Assembly (NCBI GenBank): GCA_001804735.1
Contig: MHBC01000024.1
Coordinates: 29,188-90,316, forward strand
Length of the DNA: 61,129 nt
Reading direction: 5' to 3'
Origin: Legionellales bacterium RIFCSPHIGHO2_12_FULL_37_14
Lineage (GTDB): Bacteria; Pseudomonadota; Gammaproteobacteria; Legionellales; Legionellaceae
This document shows, piece after piece, positions 1 through 8,992 of the stretch. Made by a program: the position numbers and the translations under genes. How positions within the stretch are numbered: the stretch's first letter is position 1; every line of letters begins with the position of its first letter. Under the pieces are notes generated by a model. It worked only from the letters and a program-made list of their open reading frames with translations. It was not told the DNA's origin and did not search any database.

Positions 1-2581
1 GCATTGCCTTGGCAATATTGTCCAGCGATAGTTCTAAGTTTTCATACTTTTGCAAAATTGCGGCAACTTCTTTAGCAATATCATTACCTGGCGTAAGGGG
101 ATTTGTTGATACAAAAACAGCACTGCCAAAAGAGGTAATAAGCCCTTTTTCTTGCAGTTTGTTTAATAAATAAGGGTTTGGTATAACTTGACTAATTACC
201 CTTATAGGCGAGGTATTTACAAGTTGAAGTTCAGGGCAGTTAGGGAAAAATAACAACTGCTTAGGTGTTAGTAGATCTTTTTCTATAAGCTTTGCTATTA
301 AGACAAAATCAGCAGCTGCCAGCAACATAATAAGAAAATTAATTTTATACCCTTCTATACCATACTCATCTTCAAGGATTGCTGTGCTTAACTTCTGGTT
401 ACTTACTATAGTATTAAGAAGATTAAATTTTTGGGCAAGCGCAAGAGAAATTAAAGGCGGACAATCATGCGGTTTCATAAACGCATCTTTTTGCCGATTT
501 GGGTTAAGCATAAATTGTTCATTGGGGAGTAAGTTAGCGTTAGATAATTTTTCAATAAGAACAAATTGGTGACTAGCACAAAGACACTGTAAAATGCTTG
601 GTCTTGTATGTTCAAGGTGACCAGCTTCTTTTTCTAATTGCTTAATAGTTAAAAGTTTTTTATCCAATAATTGCTCAATAAGAGCAAATTTTTTATTTAT
701 AGCTAAAAACCATAAAGCGCTAGTGCCTGCATAGTACCCTTTGTTTGGAGCTTGCGTTAAATTCTCAAGCTTAAAATAAGGTTTATTAATTAACTGTGTT
801 ATAAGAAAAGCTTGATTGTGATAGCAAAGTAACCAAAATAGATTAACCGTAGCGCCTTCTTCGATTGTTATTGTTTCTTGCAGGTGCTCTTGGGTTATTA
901 AATCATTATCAATGAGTAATTTTAATAACGGAAACATCCCTGCTTGAGCTATCTTGGCAATTTCAGTTACGCCTAAAGTTGATAATAAAAGATCTTGATC
1001 TTGAGGATAATCTTGTAATAAATCGTTGAAAATCTTCCAGTATATAATATCTTTTTCTTTATCTTGCGTAGTGATATGCAATTTTAAAAATAATTGCGGG
1101 GTAAGCTTACTTAAGGTTCCTTGGTTATCTACCCAATAGTGTTCTAAATTGTAATAAAGCTTAAGATCTTTATTTTCCGCATTTCCTGCAAGCAAAATAG
1201 GTTTAACAGGATTAGCTAGATATTTTTTATTATTAAATTCGCTAACAATAGTTGCGGTCAGTAAGGTTTCATTTAGGGGCATTAGTGTATAGCGTAGACT
1301 TACATCATTAAGAAAAGAGTTAAAATCTATAGAATCTAATTCATAGAGAAAACTGCCATTTTCTTGGAGTTTTTTTAGCAGAAAATTTTCTTTTTCTATA
1401 CGTAAAATATGGCCATATTTGTTATTCCAGGAATCAACCAAAGCTTGCGGGAAGTTAGCATTGATATCAGCAATCGTTAATAGGTCTTTGTCATGAAAGC
1501 ACTCAGCTTTGATTGCTGCATGCATAGCGAAATATGTATTTTTAAGCTCTTTTAGAAAGGCCTCTTGCTCGGCTTCGCTGGAAAATTTATTATCAAGTAG
1601 ATTAATTTCATTTACAAACTGATACAAATTTAACGGGCAAATATCGGCATATTGTTTATTCCAAACATCTAGATTTGCTTGTAAGCCCAAGCTACTTAGT
1701 TCTTTACTAGTAATGGAGGTTACTTCATTTTTAAAAGCTTTATTCTTAATATCTGCATATAGATTTGTATAAATTGGAGTAAATTTATCAATTAAAATAT
1801 CAATAAATTTATTAGGGTTAAACATTTTAGCAAAGTAAGCTTTAAAATTTGCGGCTTTGCCATTTAAACTAGTTGTAGTTTTGTCAGTAACATCTATCCC
1901 ATAATTTTCTTTAATTAAATTAAGGTAAGTGTTTGTATAGTGAATCTGCATTCCGGTTAGGGCATTTGTTTGTACGAGAAACTCATTATTTGTCATTAAA
2001 TTATATGAAAGGGCAATCTGTTCAGCTAACCTTTCTTTACAAGCTTGGATGAGAGCATTAGAGCCAGTTGAGGCAAGAAATTCATTTTTAGCCCGGCGGA
2101 TTTGATCGAAAGTTCCATCAGCGCAAACAAGAATGCTTTCTTGGAGGGAAAGTAACACTTCTTTCTTTTTATCGATCGCAATATCTGCGTTTTCTAGGAG
2201 GGCACATATATTTTCGAGACATCTTTTTCCTTCAGCGAAAAATAAAAATTCGCGCCCTTTATACATGGCGTCAAAAAAAACCAACCTAAAATGAGATGTG
2301 AAAACTTCCACCCCATATTGCTGTTTGAGAATCTTGTTGTTTGTACACCACATATTCAAATGGTGCACTAGGAGCTGATATTGGCCGAGAAGTTTTTGGA
2401 ATTCAGAAGTTTTTTTAAATTTTTCAACCTCAGCTATAAGGTTGTCAGTGTCTTGAGTATTAAAGTAAACAGGTGGATTATATGGAGAATAAATGCGATC
2501 AAGAACTTTTTTTAAATCTTCTTGGGCTAAGTTAATTTTTACAGGGTTTAAAAATTCTTTGGTAAAGTCTTCAAAAGCCAT
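1..2581 (-). CDS. Large helical-repeat (ankyrin-like) protein, 3' end beyond the window
   Basis: Reading the minus strand from the ATG at 2581 gives an unbroken frame of 860 codons to the window edge, so the C-terminus is missing. The first half looks mostly helical and matches no family I recognise. From about residue 540 onward it contains divergent units of roughly 35-50 residues with a recurring pattern such as FALIEQLLDKKLLTIKQL and FVLIAKLIEKDLLTPKQL. This resembles degenerate ankyrin-type helix pairs. No signal peptide or membrane segment is seen. No strong Shine-Dalgarno precedes the ATG, so the start is less certain than the frame. Large repeat proteins of this kind in Legionellales are often secreted into host cells; that role here is inference. 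An unrelated helical solenoid is also possible. Confidence 0.8.
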   Translation of the reverse strand, partial: MAFEDFTKEFLNPVKINLAQEDLKKVLDRIYSPYNPPVYFNTQDTDNLIAEVEKFKKTSEFQKLLGQYQLLVHHLNMWCTNNKILKQQYGVEVFTSHFRLVFFDAMYKGREFLFFAEGKRCLENICALLENADIAIDKKKEVLLSLQESILVCADGTFDQIRRAKNEFLASTGSNALIQACKERLAEQIALSYNLMTNNEFLVQTNALTGMQIHYTNTYLNLIKENYGIDVTDKTTTSLNGKAANFKAYFAKMFNPNKFIDILIDKFTPIYTNLYADIKNKAFKNEVTSITSKELSSLGLQANLDVWNKQYADICPLNLYQFVNEINLLDNKFSSEAEQEAFLKELKNTYFAMHAAIKAECFHDKDLLTIADINANFPQALVDSWNNKYGHILRIEKENFLLKKLQENGSFLYELDSIDFNSFLNDVSLRYTLMPLNETLLTATIVSEFNNKKYLANPVKPILLAGNAENKDLKLYYNLEHYWVDNQGTLSKLTPQLFLKLHITTQDKEKDIIYWKIFNDLLQDYPQDQDLLLSTLGVTEIAKIAQAGMFPLLKLLIDNDLITQEHLQETITIEEGATVNLFWLLCYHNQAFLITQLINKPYFKLENLTQAPNKGYYAGTSALWFLAINKKFALIEQLLDKKLLTIKQLEKEAGHLEHTRPSILQCLCASHQFVLIEKLSNANLLPNEQFMLNPNRQKDAFMKPHDCPPLISLALAQKFNLLNTIVSNQKLSTAILEDEYGIEGYKINFLIMLLAAADFVLIAKLIEKDLLTPKQLLFFPNCPELQLVNTSPIRVISQVIPNPYLLNKLQEKGLITSFGSAVFVSTNPLTPGNDIAKEVAAILQKYENLELSLDNIAKAM

Positions 2582-2739
2582 ATTTGTACTCGGTTTTTTG
2601 TCTCCAAGTCGCAATATGTTAAGTTCTTTTGTGCTCCTTTATTATGCCTACTTCCTACTCCTTTAGAATATCCACAATAACCATGCGACCATTTAGGAGG
2701 GCCAATATAGCATTTTTGATGTGTAAATTCAATGAGCCT

Positions 2740-3513
2740 TTAAGCGATTTTTTGCACAAACTCTTGCCAATGCGGTTTAGTAGCATCGCTTAATAAATAA
2801 GTCTTTAAGTTTTGGAGTTGGGTTAGATAATTAGCGGGAGATAACTTGCCACGCATTAACTCAAACCTTAAATATACGCAGTAGGTATTTAATACATCAG
2901 TTTCGCAGTAGTTACGTATTTCTGTAAGGTTGCCTTGGGTATACTGTTCAAAAACCTTAGCTCCTGACATACCCATTTTGCCGGGAAACCCCAACATTGT
3001 GGCAATTTCATCAAGCGGGGCAAAGGCTTTGTTTTGATATAAAGCTAAAACATCCATTAAATCTAGATGTCTATAATGAAAACGATTTAAGTAGTTGTTC
3101 CATTTAAATAAAGATGATTGCTCACCAACTTCCCAAAAAGTAGGCGCTGCTACTTGATGTAACATAGCGCGATAGTTGAGAACTGGTAAATCAAACCCTG
3201 CGCCGTTCCAGCTTATAAGCGTAGGGGTAAATTTATCAATTCCTGCAAAGAAACGCTCAATTAGTTCTTTTTCAGGAGATGTTTCTTCGCCTAACGACCA
3301 GACTTTAATGTTATTGTTATTAGCATAGACGAGCGAGATAGCAATAATTTGCTGCAAGTGATGCGGTAGAAAATCATGGCCTACTTTTTCGCGTCTTAGA
3401 GCCTTAAGCGCTTGAAAAACGTCATGATCAGTTAAATCTTCAAGCTGATAAAGCTTACGTGCAGATGCTAAATCTGGGATTGTTTCGATGTCAAAAACAA
3501 GAATGTGGGTCAC
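2740..3513 (-). CDS. DnaQ-fold 3'-5' exonuclease (predicted PolB-like exonuclease family)
   Basis: This 257-residue protein has the three exonuclease motifs of the DEDD superfamily: FDIETIPD with D8 and E10, SWNGAGFDLP with D108, and YCETDVLNTY with D206. It matches the bacterial family often mislabelled as polysaccharide biosynthesis proteins (DNA_pol_B_exo2 type). It should bind two metal ions and trim single-stranded nucleic acid from the 3' end; the physiological substrate is unknown. The start codon is GTG, with no good ribosome-binding site. It is divergent from the lipoprotein gene at 3582, and the 68-base gap probably holds both promoters. Confidence 0.85.
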   Translation of the reverse strand: MTHILVFDIETIPDLASARKLYQLEDLTDHDVFQALKALRREKVGHDFLPHHLQQIIAISLVYANNNNIKVWSLGEETSPEKELIERFFAGIDKFTPTLISWNGAGFDLPVLNYRAMLHQVAAPTFWEVGEQSSLFKWNNYLNRFHYRHLDLMDVLALYQNKAFAPLDEIATMLGFPGKMGMSGAKVFEQYTQGNLTEIRNYCETDVLNTYCVYLRFELMRGKLSPANYLTQLQNLKTYLLSDATKPHWQEFVQKIA

Positions 3514-3581
3514 TGGGATCTTTTACTTCATAAAATTTTCTGATACTAATACTCTAGCAGTTGTAATTCAATCTGGTTTTT

Positions 3582-4166
3582 ATGAAAAGTATCATTCATA
3601 GTTGTGTGATTATCATAGCATTTGCGCTATTAACATCTTGCGCTACCAAAAGAGTGCCAAGTAATGTTAATCATATTTGTTATATTTTTAAAGAATATCC
3701 AAGTTGGTATCAGCATACCAAAAAAGTTGAGCGTATTTGGCATGTGCCTGTGCCTGTGCAAATGGCAATTGTGCATCAAGAATCAAGATTTGATGCTTAT
3801 GCTTTGCCGCCTAAGAAAAGGCTTTTAGGGTTTATTCCGTGGGGTAGAGTTTCAACTGCATATGGTTATGCCCAAGCGCTAGATGGTACTTGGCGGGGAT
3901 ATCAAAATATGCGCGGCGGTTTTTGGTCTTCAAGACATTCTTTTGCCGATGCTGTTGATTTTATAGGGTGGTATGCAAATAAAGCTTATATTAAAGCCCA
4001 TATTCCGCGTAATGATCCATATCGTTTATATTTAGCTTATCATGAAGGGGTTGGGGGTTATATGCGCAAAACTTATTTACGTAAACCTTGGCTTTTAAGG
4101 GTTGCACATAAAGTAAGTGCAAGATCGCAAATTTATAGAGCGCAGCTTCTGCGTTGTGGGAGATAA
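3582..4166 (+). CDS. Lipoprotein with lytic transglycosylase (SLT-like) domain
   Basis: The 194-residue product begins with a lipoprotein signal, hydrophobic residues 9-17 followed by the lipobox LTSC with Cys20. A lysozyme-like domain follows, with HQESRF (catalytic Glu67) and a later AYGYAQA segment (about residues 93-99), the usual order in SLT transglycosylases. It would cleave peptidoglycan glycan strands from a membrane-anchored position. It lies 12 bases upstream of adk with no visible terminator, so co-transcription is likely. Its compact size and isolation from the large soluble transglycosylases suggest a specialised remodelling role, which is inference. Confidence 0.85.
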   Translation: MKSIIHSCVIIIAFALLTSCATKRVPSNVNHICYIFKEYPSWYQHTKKVERIWHVPVPVQMAIVHQESRFDAYALPPKKRLLGFIPWGRVSTAYGYAQALDGTWRGYQNMRGGFWSSRHSFADAVDFIGWYANKAYIKAHIPRNDPYRLYLAYHEGVGGYMRKTYLRKPWLLRVAHKVSARSQIYRAQLLRCGR

Positions 4167-4178
4167 AAAGGAGGTCGT

Positions 4179-4841
4179 ATGCGGTTAATGCTGTTGGGTG
4201 GCCCTGGAGCTGGTAAAGGTACTCAGGCGAAAAGGTTAATGGAGTATTTACATATTCCGCAAATTTCAACAGGAGATATGTTAAGACAAGCCATTAAAGA
4301 TAAAACTCCATTAGGTCTTCAAGTGCAAACTATTATGCAAAATGGCCAACTTGTATCGGATGAGATAATTATTGCTGTTGTTAAAGAGCGTCTTAAAAAT
4401 GCAGATTGTGCAAATGGATATTTGTTAGATGGATTTCCACGAACAATCGCCCAAGCACAAGGGATGCGCTCCAATAATATTCAGTTAGATGTTGTAATTG
4501 AGCTTTATGTTCCTAATGATGAATTAATGAAAAGAGTGACTAAAAGGCGGGTGCATCTTTCTTCAGGGAGAATATATCATCTTGACTTTCATCCTCCCAA
4601 GGTTCCAAATTGCGATGATATTACAGGCGAGCCTTTAATTCAGCGGGAAGATGATATGGAAGAAACTATGCGTAAACGTTTAGACGTATATCATACAGTG
4701 ACCGCGCCTTTATTAGCTTATTATCAAGATTGGCAAAAGTCAGGGGATATAAAAGCCCCTAAAGTTTATAAGGTTGATGGATTAGGTAAAGAAGATGAGA
4801 TTTTTGCTAAACTTTTGGCGATTTTAAAGGAGGTTAAATGA
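4179..4841 (+). CDS. adk: Adenylate kinase
   Basis: This 220-residue enzyme interconverts ATP, ADP and AMP in the cytoplasm. The P-loop GGPGAGKGT spans residues 7-15, the AMP-binding DGFPRT is at 84-89, and a long LID covers about 124-160. The LID lacks a zinc Cys4 set. Instead H126, S129, D146 and T149 reproduce the hydrogen-bonded tetrad of E. coli-type enzymes, a gammaproteobacterial signature. A strong AGGAGG lies 4 bases before the ATG. The stop overlaps the next start as ATGA, indicating translational coupling with the thioredoxin-like gene. Confidence 0.97.
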   Translation: MRLMLLGGPGAGKGTQAKRLMEYLHIPQISTGDMLRQAIKDKTPLGLQVQTIMQNGQLVSDEIIIAVVKERLKNADCANGYLLDGFPRTIAQAQGMRSNNIQLDVVIELYVPNDELMKRVTKRRVHLSSGRIYHLDFHPPKVPNCDDITGEPLIQREDDMEETMRKRLDVYHTVTAPLLAYYQDWQKSGDIKAPKVYKVDGLGKEDEIFAKLLAILKEVK

Positions 4842-5170
4842 CAGTTTTGACAATTAAAAGTGAGGATTTTGATAAATGTATTGCTACAAATGCTATAGTT
4901 TTTCTTGATTTTTGGGCTCCTTGGTGCGCTCCTTGCACGGCTTTTTCTAAGGTATATCATGAAGTTGCTCAAAGTTACCCTAAGCTTATTTTTGCCGAAA
5001 TTAACATAGATGAAAGCCCTGCTTTAGCAGATAGCTTAGCAATCAAATCTATCCCTTACCTTATGGTGTTTAAAAACCAAGTAGCAATTTATGCAGAATC
5101 AGGCAGTATGCCAGCTTCGCGTTTAAGAGAGCTTGCTGATCAGGCTATTAGTGTCGAGGTTAAGAGTTAA
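4838..5170 (+). CDS. Thioredoxin-like protein with WCAPC active site
   Basis: A 110-residue single-domain thioredoxin fold. The active site is WAPWCAPC with Cys30 and Cys33, and the cis-proline is P73 in SIPYLM. There is no signal peptide, so it should act in the cytoplasm. Canonical thioredoxins have WCGPC; the Gly-to-Ala change is seen in some thioredoxin-like proteins and should alter redox potential modestly. Translation is coupled to adk through ATGA, and the gene has its own AGGAGG 4 bases upstream. It may be the housekeeping thioredoxin or a secondary one; the window cannot tell. Confidence 0.88.
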   Translation: MTVLTIKSEDFDKCIATNAIVFLDFWAPWCAPCTAFSKVYHEVAQSYPKLIFAEINIDESPALADSLAIKSIPYLMVFKNQVAIYAESGSMPASRLRELADQAISVEVKS

Positions 5171-5194
5171 AAGTAGGTTGGGATGACTTATAAG

Positions 5195-5980
5195 TTACTT
5201 CTTTTTCTTGGGAGTATGACTTTCTTTGAAAGGATCAGCATCTTTTTTATCAATAGGAGTGGTTGAAAATGGATTGTCGTGGTTTGAGGTAACTTTTTCC
5301 GGGTTTGCAGCTTCCTTCCCCTTAAGCTTTGGTTTTGTGGGCAAACTGTTGCTAATGTTCGGGAGATCGGTTGCTATTTCTTTAAAAAGGTTATAATAAT
5401 TGAGCCCCCATAAATGCTTTAATTTATCTCCAAGGCTTTCATGAGGATCCTTCTTGGTAAATGGTGCTGTAACCAATATCCATACAGTAAAAAACAAGTT
5501 TAGAGCAAAACGCAACGGCATAGACATATTCTCTGGTCCCCAATGATAGGCTCCTCGTTCATGCTGGCTTTGAAATCTAAAAGTATTAATGTAGCTTTTG
5601 GGAAGGCCTTCTATAGCCTTTAAGAAAGCTGTATTTACTGGTATACCAGGGTATTTAGCAGTTTCTTGTTTAACTAATTCATCCAGTATATTTATAAGAT
5701 TCCAGTTTAGTTCATCGCTTGCTGTGGGCTTATTTAAACCTAGGCTTGTATGGATTATATTGTTATATCCTTCAATTTCTTTATTATACTCTAAGGCTTT
5801 TGCATTATGGATTTTTATTTGATCTTTTGCGTTCGCTGGATTCTCATTGTGCAGTGGGGCAAATTGCTGCTCTAGAGGATTATTCTGTAAATCTTTTATT
5901 ATCTTATTTTCGTTATCTAACTTCTGTTGCATTTCGTATCTTGCCACCAGAGTAGGCAAAAGGCCGCGCAGCATGGTCAT
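5195..5980 (-). CDS. Unknown protein with one predicted membrane segment and a charged tail
   Basis: I do not recognise a family. The frame opens at a TTG at 5989, but the ATG at 5980 is the more likely start (261 residues). The N-terminal third looks like a charged helical region. A hydrophobic stretch of about 20 residues (roughly 155-175) could span the membrane, and the last 60 residues are hydrophilic, ending in a lysine run. A good promoter (TTGGTA, 17 bases, TATAAT) lies just upstream at 6046-6018, supporting expression as a single gene. It converges on the thioredoxin gene with 24 bases between them. A lineage-specific membrane or secreted protein is possible, but nothing proves it. 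Confidence 0.7.
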   Translation of the reverse strand: MTMLRGLLPTLVARYEMQQKLDNENKIIKDLQNNPLEQQFAPLHNENPANAKDQIKIHNAKALEYNKEIEGYNNIIHTSLGLNKPTASDELNWNLINILDELVKQETAKYPGIPVNTAFLKAIEGLPKSYINTFRFQSQHERGAYHWGPENMSMPLRFALNLFFTVWILVTAPFTKKDPHESLGDKLKHLWGLNYYNLFKEIATDLPNISNSLPTKPKLKGKEAANPEKVTSNHDNPFSTTPIDKKDADPFKESHTPKKKK

Positions 5981-6017
5981 AATACACAACTTCTATCTAT
6001 AGTTACATGTATCTACA

Positions 6018-6046
6018 ATTATAGTACAAATAGATAAAATTACCAA
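6018..6046 (-). promoter_or_regulatory. Predicted sigma-70 promoter for the gene at 5980
   Basis: On the minus strand TTGGTA (6046-6041) is followed after exactly 17 bases by TATAAT (6023-6018), a near-consensus pair. It overlaps the last bases of the pilin gene and sits about 38 bases before the chosen ATG. Confidence 0.6.
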
Positions 6047-6480
6047 CATGCTGACGGATCTGAGTAATTATAATGCCCAAGATTGTCGAGCACACCTTTT
6101 TGGCCTAAATGATTTAACACCAAGGTAGGGCATGCTTTATCTAAACTTTGTTGCTTAGGGTTTGCGTGGGCAATAAGGGTATAAGTGTTTTGGCTTAAAG
6201 ATTTAATGGCTAGATGAAAGTAAGGATATGAGTGGAGTGATTTAATTAAGTCAGCAGTATTTACACCTTTATAAGTATGATGCTCTAAGAAATAAGTTTC
6301 TAGTTTGCTCGCTATATTAAGTAAATCAAGTTTAGCCGCAGCGCGCGCAGTTTTGGCAGAATAGCTAGAATAGTTTGGGAGCGCAATGAGTAGTAAAATT
6401 GCCATAATGCTGAGACAAAATAAAACTTCTAACAGCGTAAAGCCTTTATTGAAGCCCTCTATGTTGGTTTTAATAGTCAT
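6040..6480 (-). CDS. Type IV pilin-like protein (PilE family)
   Basis: A 146-residue prepilin. A short basic leader ends at Gly13, and the mature protein would begin FTLLEV with Glu at mature position 5, the prepilin peptidase and methylation signal. A 20-residue hydrophobic helix follows. Two cysteines near the C-terminus (C117 and C145) can form the D-region disulfide typical of pilins. It would be cleaved by PilD, encoded here at 48493-49314, and assembled by the PilB/PilC machinery. It stands alone rather than in a minor-pilin cluster, so major versus minor pilin is undecided. The start is ATG with no clear ribosome-binding site. Confidence 0.87.
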   Translation of the reverse strand: MTIKTNIEGFNKGFTLLEVLFCLSIMAILLLIALPNYSSYSAKTARAAAKLDLLNIASKLETYFLEHHTYKGVNTADLIKSLHSYPYFHLAIKSLSQNTYTLIAHANPKQQSLDKACPTLVLNHLGQKGVLDNLGHYNYSDPSACW

Positions 6481-6505
6481 GGTTTTAGGGATTTGGTAAT
6501 ATTAC

Positions 6506-6518
6506 GCCAAAATTTGGC
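6506..6518. promoter_or_regulatory. Short palindrome between divergent pilin and era genes
   Basis: GCCAAAATTTGGC is a perfect odd palindrome (6-base arms, one central A) in the 68-base divergent gap. It could be an operator or chance; nothing else supports a specific regulator. Confidence 0.25.
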
Positions 6519-6548
6519 ATTTACTCTTAGCATTTTAAATGGAATACA

Positions 6549-7445
6549 ATGGAAAATAAACCTCACTGTGGCACAATTACCTTAGTAGGTAGACCAAATG
6601 TTGGTAAATCTACCCTATTAAATGCAATTTTAGGCACCAAGCTTAGTATAACTTCACGTAAACCCCAAACAACTAGACATGCTATTTTAGGAATTCATAC
6701 GGTACCTAATTATCAATGTATTTTCGTCGATACCCCAGGGTTTCATCTTGCAAAGAAAAAATTACTTAATCGTTTGATGAATAAGACTGCAATAAATAGC
6801 TTGATAGGGGTAGATGTTATTGGTTTTATTATTGAAGCATGCATATTTAAGCCTGAGGACGTGGCTTTGCTTGAGCTAATAAAGGCAGCTAATTTGCCTT
6901 GTGTATTGATAATTAACAAAGTAGATCTATTAAAAGATCAAAACTTATTGTTACCTTTTATGCAAAAAATCCAGGAAAACTTTGCCTTTGCAGCGCTTGT
7001 TCCCATATCTGCTAAGAAAAACATGCAAATTGCAGCTTTAATAAAGGTTTTTCATTCTATGATACCTTTAGGTGAGCCAAGATATAGTGAAGACTTATAC
7101 ACCGATCGCTCCCGCAGTTTTTTATGCGCTGAAATTTTACGCGAAAAAATTTTTCGTCTTTGTGGGCAGGAATTGCCTTATGGAAGTAGCGTTATAATTG
7201 AGTCTTATGAAGAAAGTGTTACATTAGATAAAATTCATGCTTTAATTATTGTAGACAAAGAAAGCCATAAGCGCATGGTTATTGGTGAAAAAGGTAAAAG
7301 ATTAAAACAAATAGCAACAAGCGCACGCCTTGATATGGAAAAATTGCTGGACAAAAAAGTTTTTTTACAATGTTTTTGTAAAGTAAAATCAGGATGGTTA
7401 GACGATGCTAAACTTTTAACGCAATTTGGCTATGGAAAACATTGA
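6549..7445 (+). CDS. era: GTPase Era
   Basis: A 298-residue ribosome-assembly GTPase that binds the 3' end of 16S rRNA. GTPase motifs are in order: GRPNVGKS (G1, residues 14-21), DTPG (G3, 61-64), NKVD (G4, 123-126) and SAKK (G5). A C-terminal KH domain contains the VIGEKGKRLKQI loop at about residues 240-252. Length is normal. It overlaps recO by 14 bases, the classic era-recO arrangement. The usual upstream rnc is not here; instead a divergent pilin gene precedes it. Confidence 0.97.
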   Translation: MENKPHCGTITLVGRPNVGKSTLLNAILGTKLSITSRKPQTTRHAILGIHTVPNYQCIFVDTPGFHLAKKKLLNRLMNKTAINSLIGVDVIGFIIEACIFKPEDVALLELIKAANLPCVLIINKVDLLKDQNLLLPFMQKIQENFAFAALVPISAKKNMQIAALIKVFHSMIPLGEPRYSEDLYTDRSRSFLCAEILREKIFRLCGQELPYGSSVIIESYEESVTLDKIHALIIVDKESHKRMVIGEKGKRLKQIATSARLDMEKLLDKKVFLQCFCKVKSGWLDDAKLLTQFGYGKH

Positions 7446-8124
7446 ATTAACTGCCTATGTTTTAAAGTCCGCGCGTGTTTCTGACACTAAATGGCGTTTA
7501 AGCCTTTTTTCAGCAGAAAAAGGACTTCTTAATGTTGTAATGCACTGTCCAAAAAACTCACGGCTTACGCTAGGCCTAACACCATTTATTGCTTTGTGGT
7601 TCGATATATTGGTGTATCCATATGGATATGCTGTGCGGGCGGTTGAGCCTATAGATACTGAGCAGTTTATTAAATCATTTTCTTCTTCGAATAAAAATAC
7701 GGCATTATTTGCCTCTTGGTATGTAAATGAACTTATTTTAGCTTTACTGCCAAAAGAGGAGGGAGATTTAGCGGTCTATAAAATATATAAAGACACAATC
7801 GAAAACCTAAAGTTTAGTCTAGATAAAGTAACTATCGAAGCGTGCCTTTGTAGGTTTGAGTGGGGCCTTATCAAGAGTTTAGGCTACATTAACTTACCAA
7901 GAGAAACTTCTCCTTACTTGTTTTATCAGTTTATTCCTGCAAGAGGATTAATAAAGAGTGTCAATGGTATTAAGGGTAATGTCTTGCTTGCTTTAGAAAA
8001 AGGTGATTTATTAGCTGGTGATATGCTACCTTCAGCTAAACGGTTAACAAAAAGTCTGCTTGATTTTGTCCTAGATGGGAGAGTTTTGAAAGCAAAATGG
8101 GGGGTTAATGCTTTGCTTATATAG
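7432..8124 (+). CDS. recO: DNA repair protein RecO
   Basis: A 230-residue protein with the RecO N-terminal OB-fold pattern (TAYVLKSARVSDTKWRLSLF) and a helical C-terminal domain. RecO loads RecA on SSB-coated single strands together with RecR. Sequence conservation in this family is low, and the position directly after era is strong support. The frame opens at a TTG at 7426, but the ATG at 7432 fits the family N-terminus better. The 3' end overlaps the next gene by 17 bases. Confidence 0.9.
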   Translation: MENIELTAYVLKSARVSDTKWRLSLFSAEKGLLNVVMHCPKNSRLTLGLTPFIALWFDILVYPYGYAVRAVEPIDTEQFIKSFSSSNKNTALFASWYVNELILALLPKEEGDLAVYKIYKDTIENLKFSLDKVTIEACLCRFEWGLIKSLGYINLPRETSPYLFYQFIPARGLIKSVNGIKGNVLLALEKGDLLAGDMLPSAKRLTKSLLDFVLDGRVLKAKWGVNALLI

Positions 8125-8992
8125 AGAAAGGTTGGTACTGATAGTTAGCATAATATTTTTATTCCTTTGCCTTTTGGCTATGGCAGTTAATCAGCTCGTT
8201 TACCAATTTCCCGGCAATCATTACATGCTACCTGATATAATTACCGCAATTTTTACCTGCTTTATGGCTTCCAAAGGACTTAAGATATATTTTACAGAAG
8301 AGGTGTGGGGTAGTTTCTTTCTGCGGGAATTTGGCCTAGGAATTCTTTTGTTTAGCTTAGTTTTATGGGGATCAGAATCAATTCAACAAACCCCATTTAC
8401 TCCAATTGATAACGCATTAATAAAGTTTGATAAATTATTAAACGTTAGGGTTAATGATTATGTTGCTAGTTTAGAATATCATCCATATGTTAAAAAAATA
8501 CTGGATTTTTTTTATAATTCAGTATCGTGTGAGCTGATTTTGGTGCCATCATTATTAATGATTTTTAGACGTTATGTTTTTATTTATGAGTATTATAGTT
8601 TGGTTTTTTTAACTGCAATCATAGGTTATAGTATTTATTATTTCTTTCCAACCATAGCCCCGGCATCTTCAATAGGAGGTCTTGGTTTTACCCAAGAACA
8701 GTATGCAACAGGAATTAAGTTTAATGAAATTCATCATTATATTTCCCCTTCTACTAAAGATGGAGGACTTATTTCATTTCCTTCATTCCATGCAATCTGG
8801 GCTCTGTTGTTGGTATATTCAGTGCGCTGCTGGACTTATTTTTGCTCGGCATTGCTTATTTTTAATTCAATGATCATTATAGCTTGCGTAATACTAGGGT
8901 GGCATTATATGGTAGATATTCTAGGGAGCATTGCGGTGATTTTGTTAAGTATTTGGTTTAATCATATTTTGGTTAAAAAGGAATTTATGTAA
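8108..8992 (+). CDS. Membrane PAP2-family phosphatase (inositolphosphotransferase-like)
   Basis: A 294-residue protein with about six hydrophobic segments. The PAP2 catalytic core is intact: FFP at 179-181, SFPSFHA with His228, and GWHYMVD with His266 and Asp270. The SFPSFHA/GWHxxVD form matches the PAP2_3 branch related to inositol phosphorylceramide synthase more than classical phosphatidic acid phosphatases. It probably removes or transfers a phosphate on a lipid or isoprenoid substrate at the outer face of the inner membrane; the substrate is unknown. It is embedded between recO and korA with overlap or abutment on both sides, so it belongs to this operon. Confidence 0.8.
   Translation: MLCLYRERLVLIVSIIFLFLCLLAMAVNQLVYQFPGNHYMLPDIITAIFTCFMASKGLKIYFTEEVWGSFFLREFGLGILLFSLVLWGSESIQQTPFTPIDNALIKFDKLLNVRVNDYVASLEYHPYVKKILDFFYNSVSCELILVPSLLMIFRRYVFIYEYYSLVFLTAIIGYSIYYFFPTIAPASSIGGLGFTQEQYATGIKFNEIHHYISPSTKDGGLISFPSFHAIWALLLVYSVRCWTYFCSALLIFNSMIIIACVILGWHYMVDILGSIAVILLSIWFNHILVKKEFM

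Noticed and set aside
384-572. 62-codon open frame on the plus strand
   Set aside because: Antisense to the large repeat protein whose frame is open for more than 860 codons.
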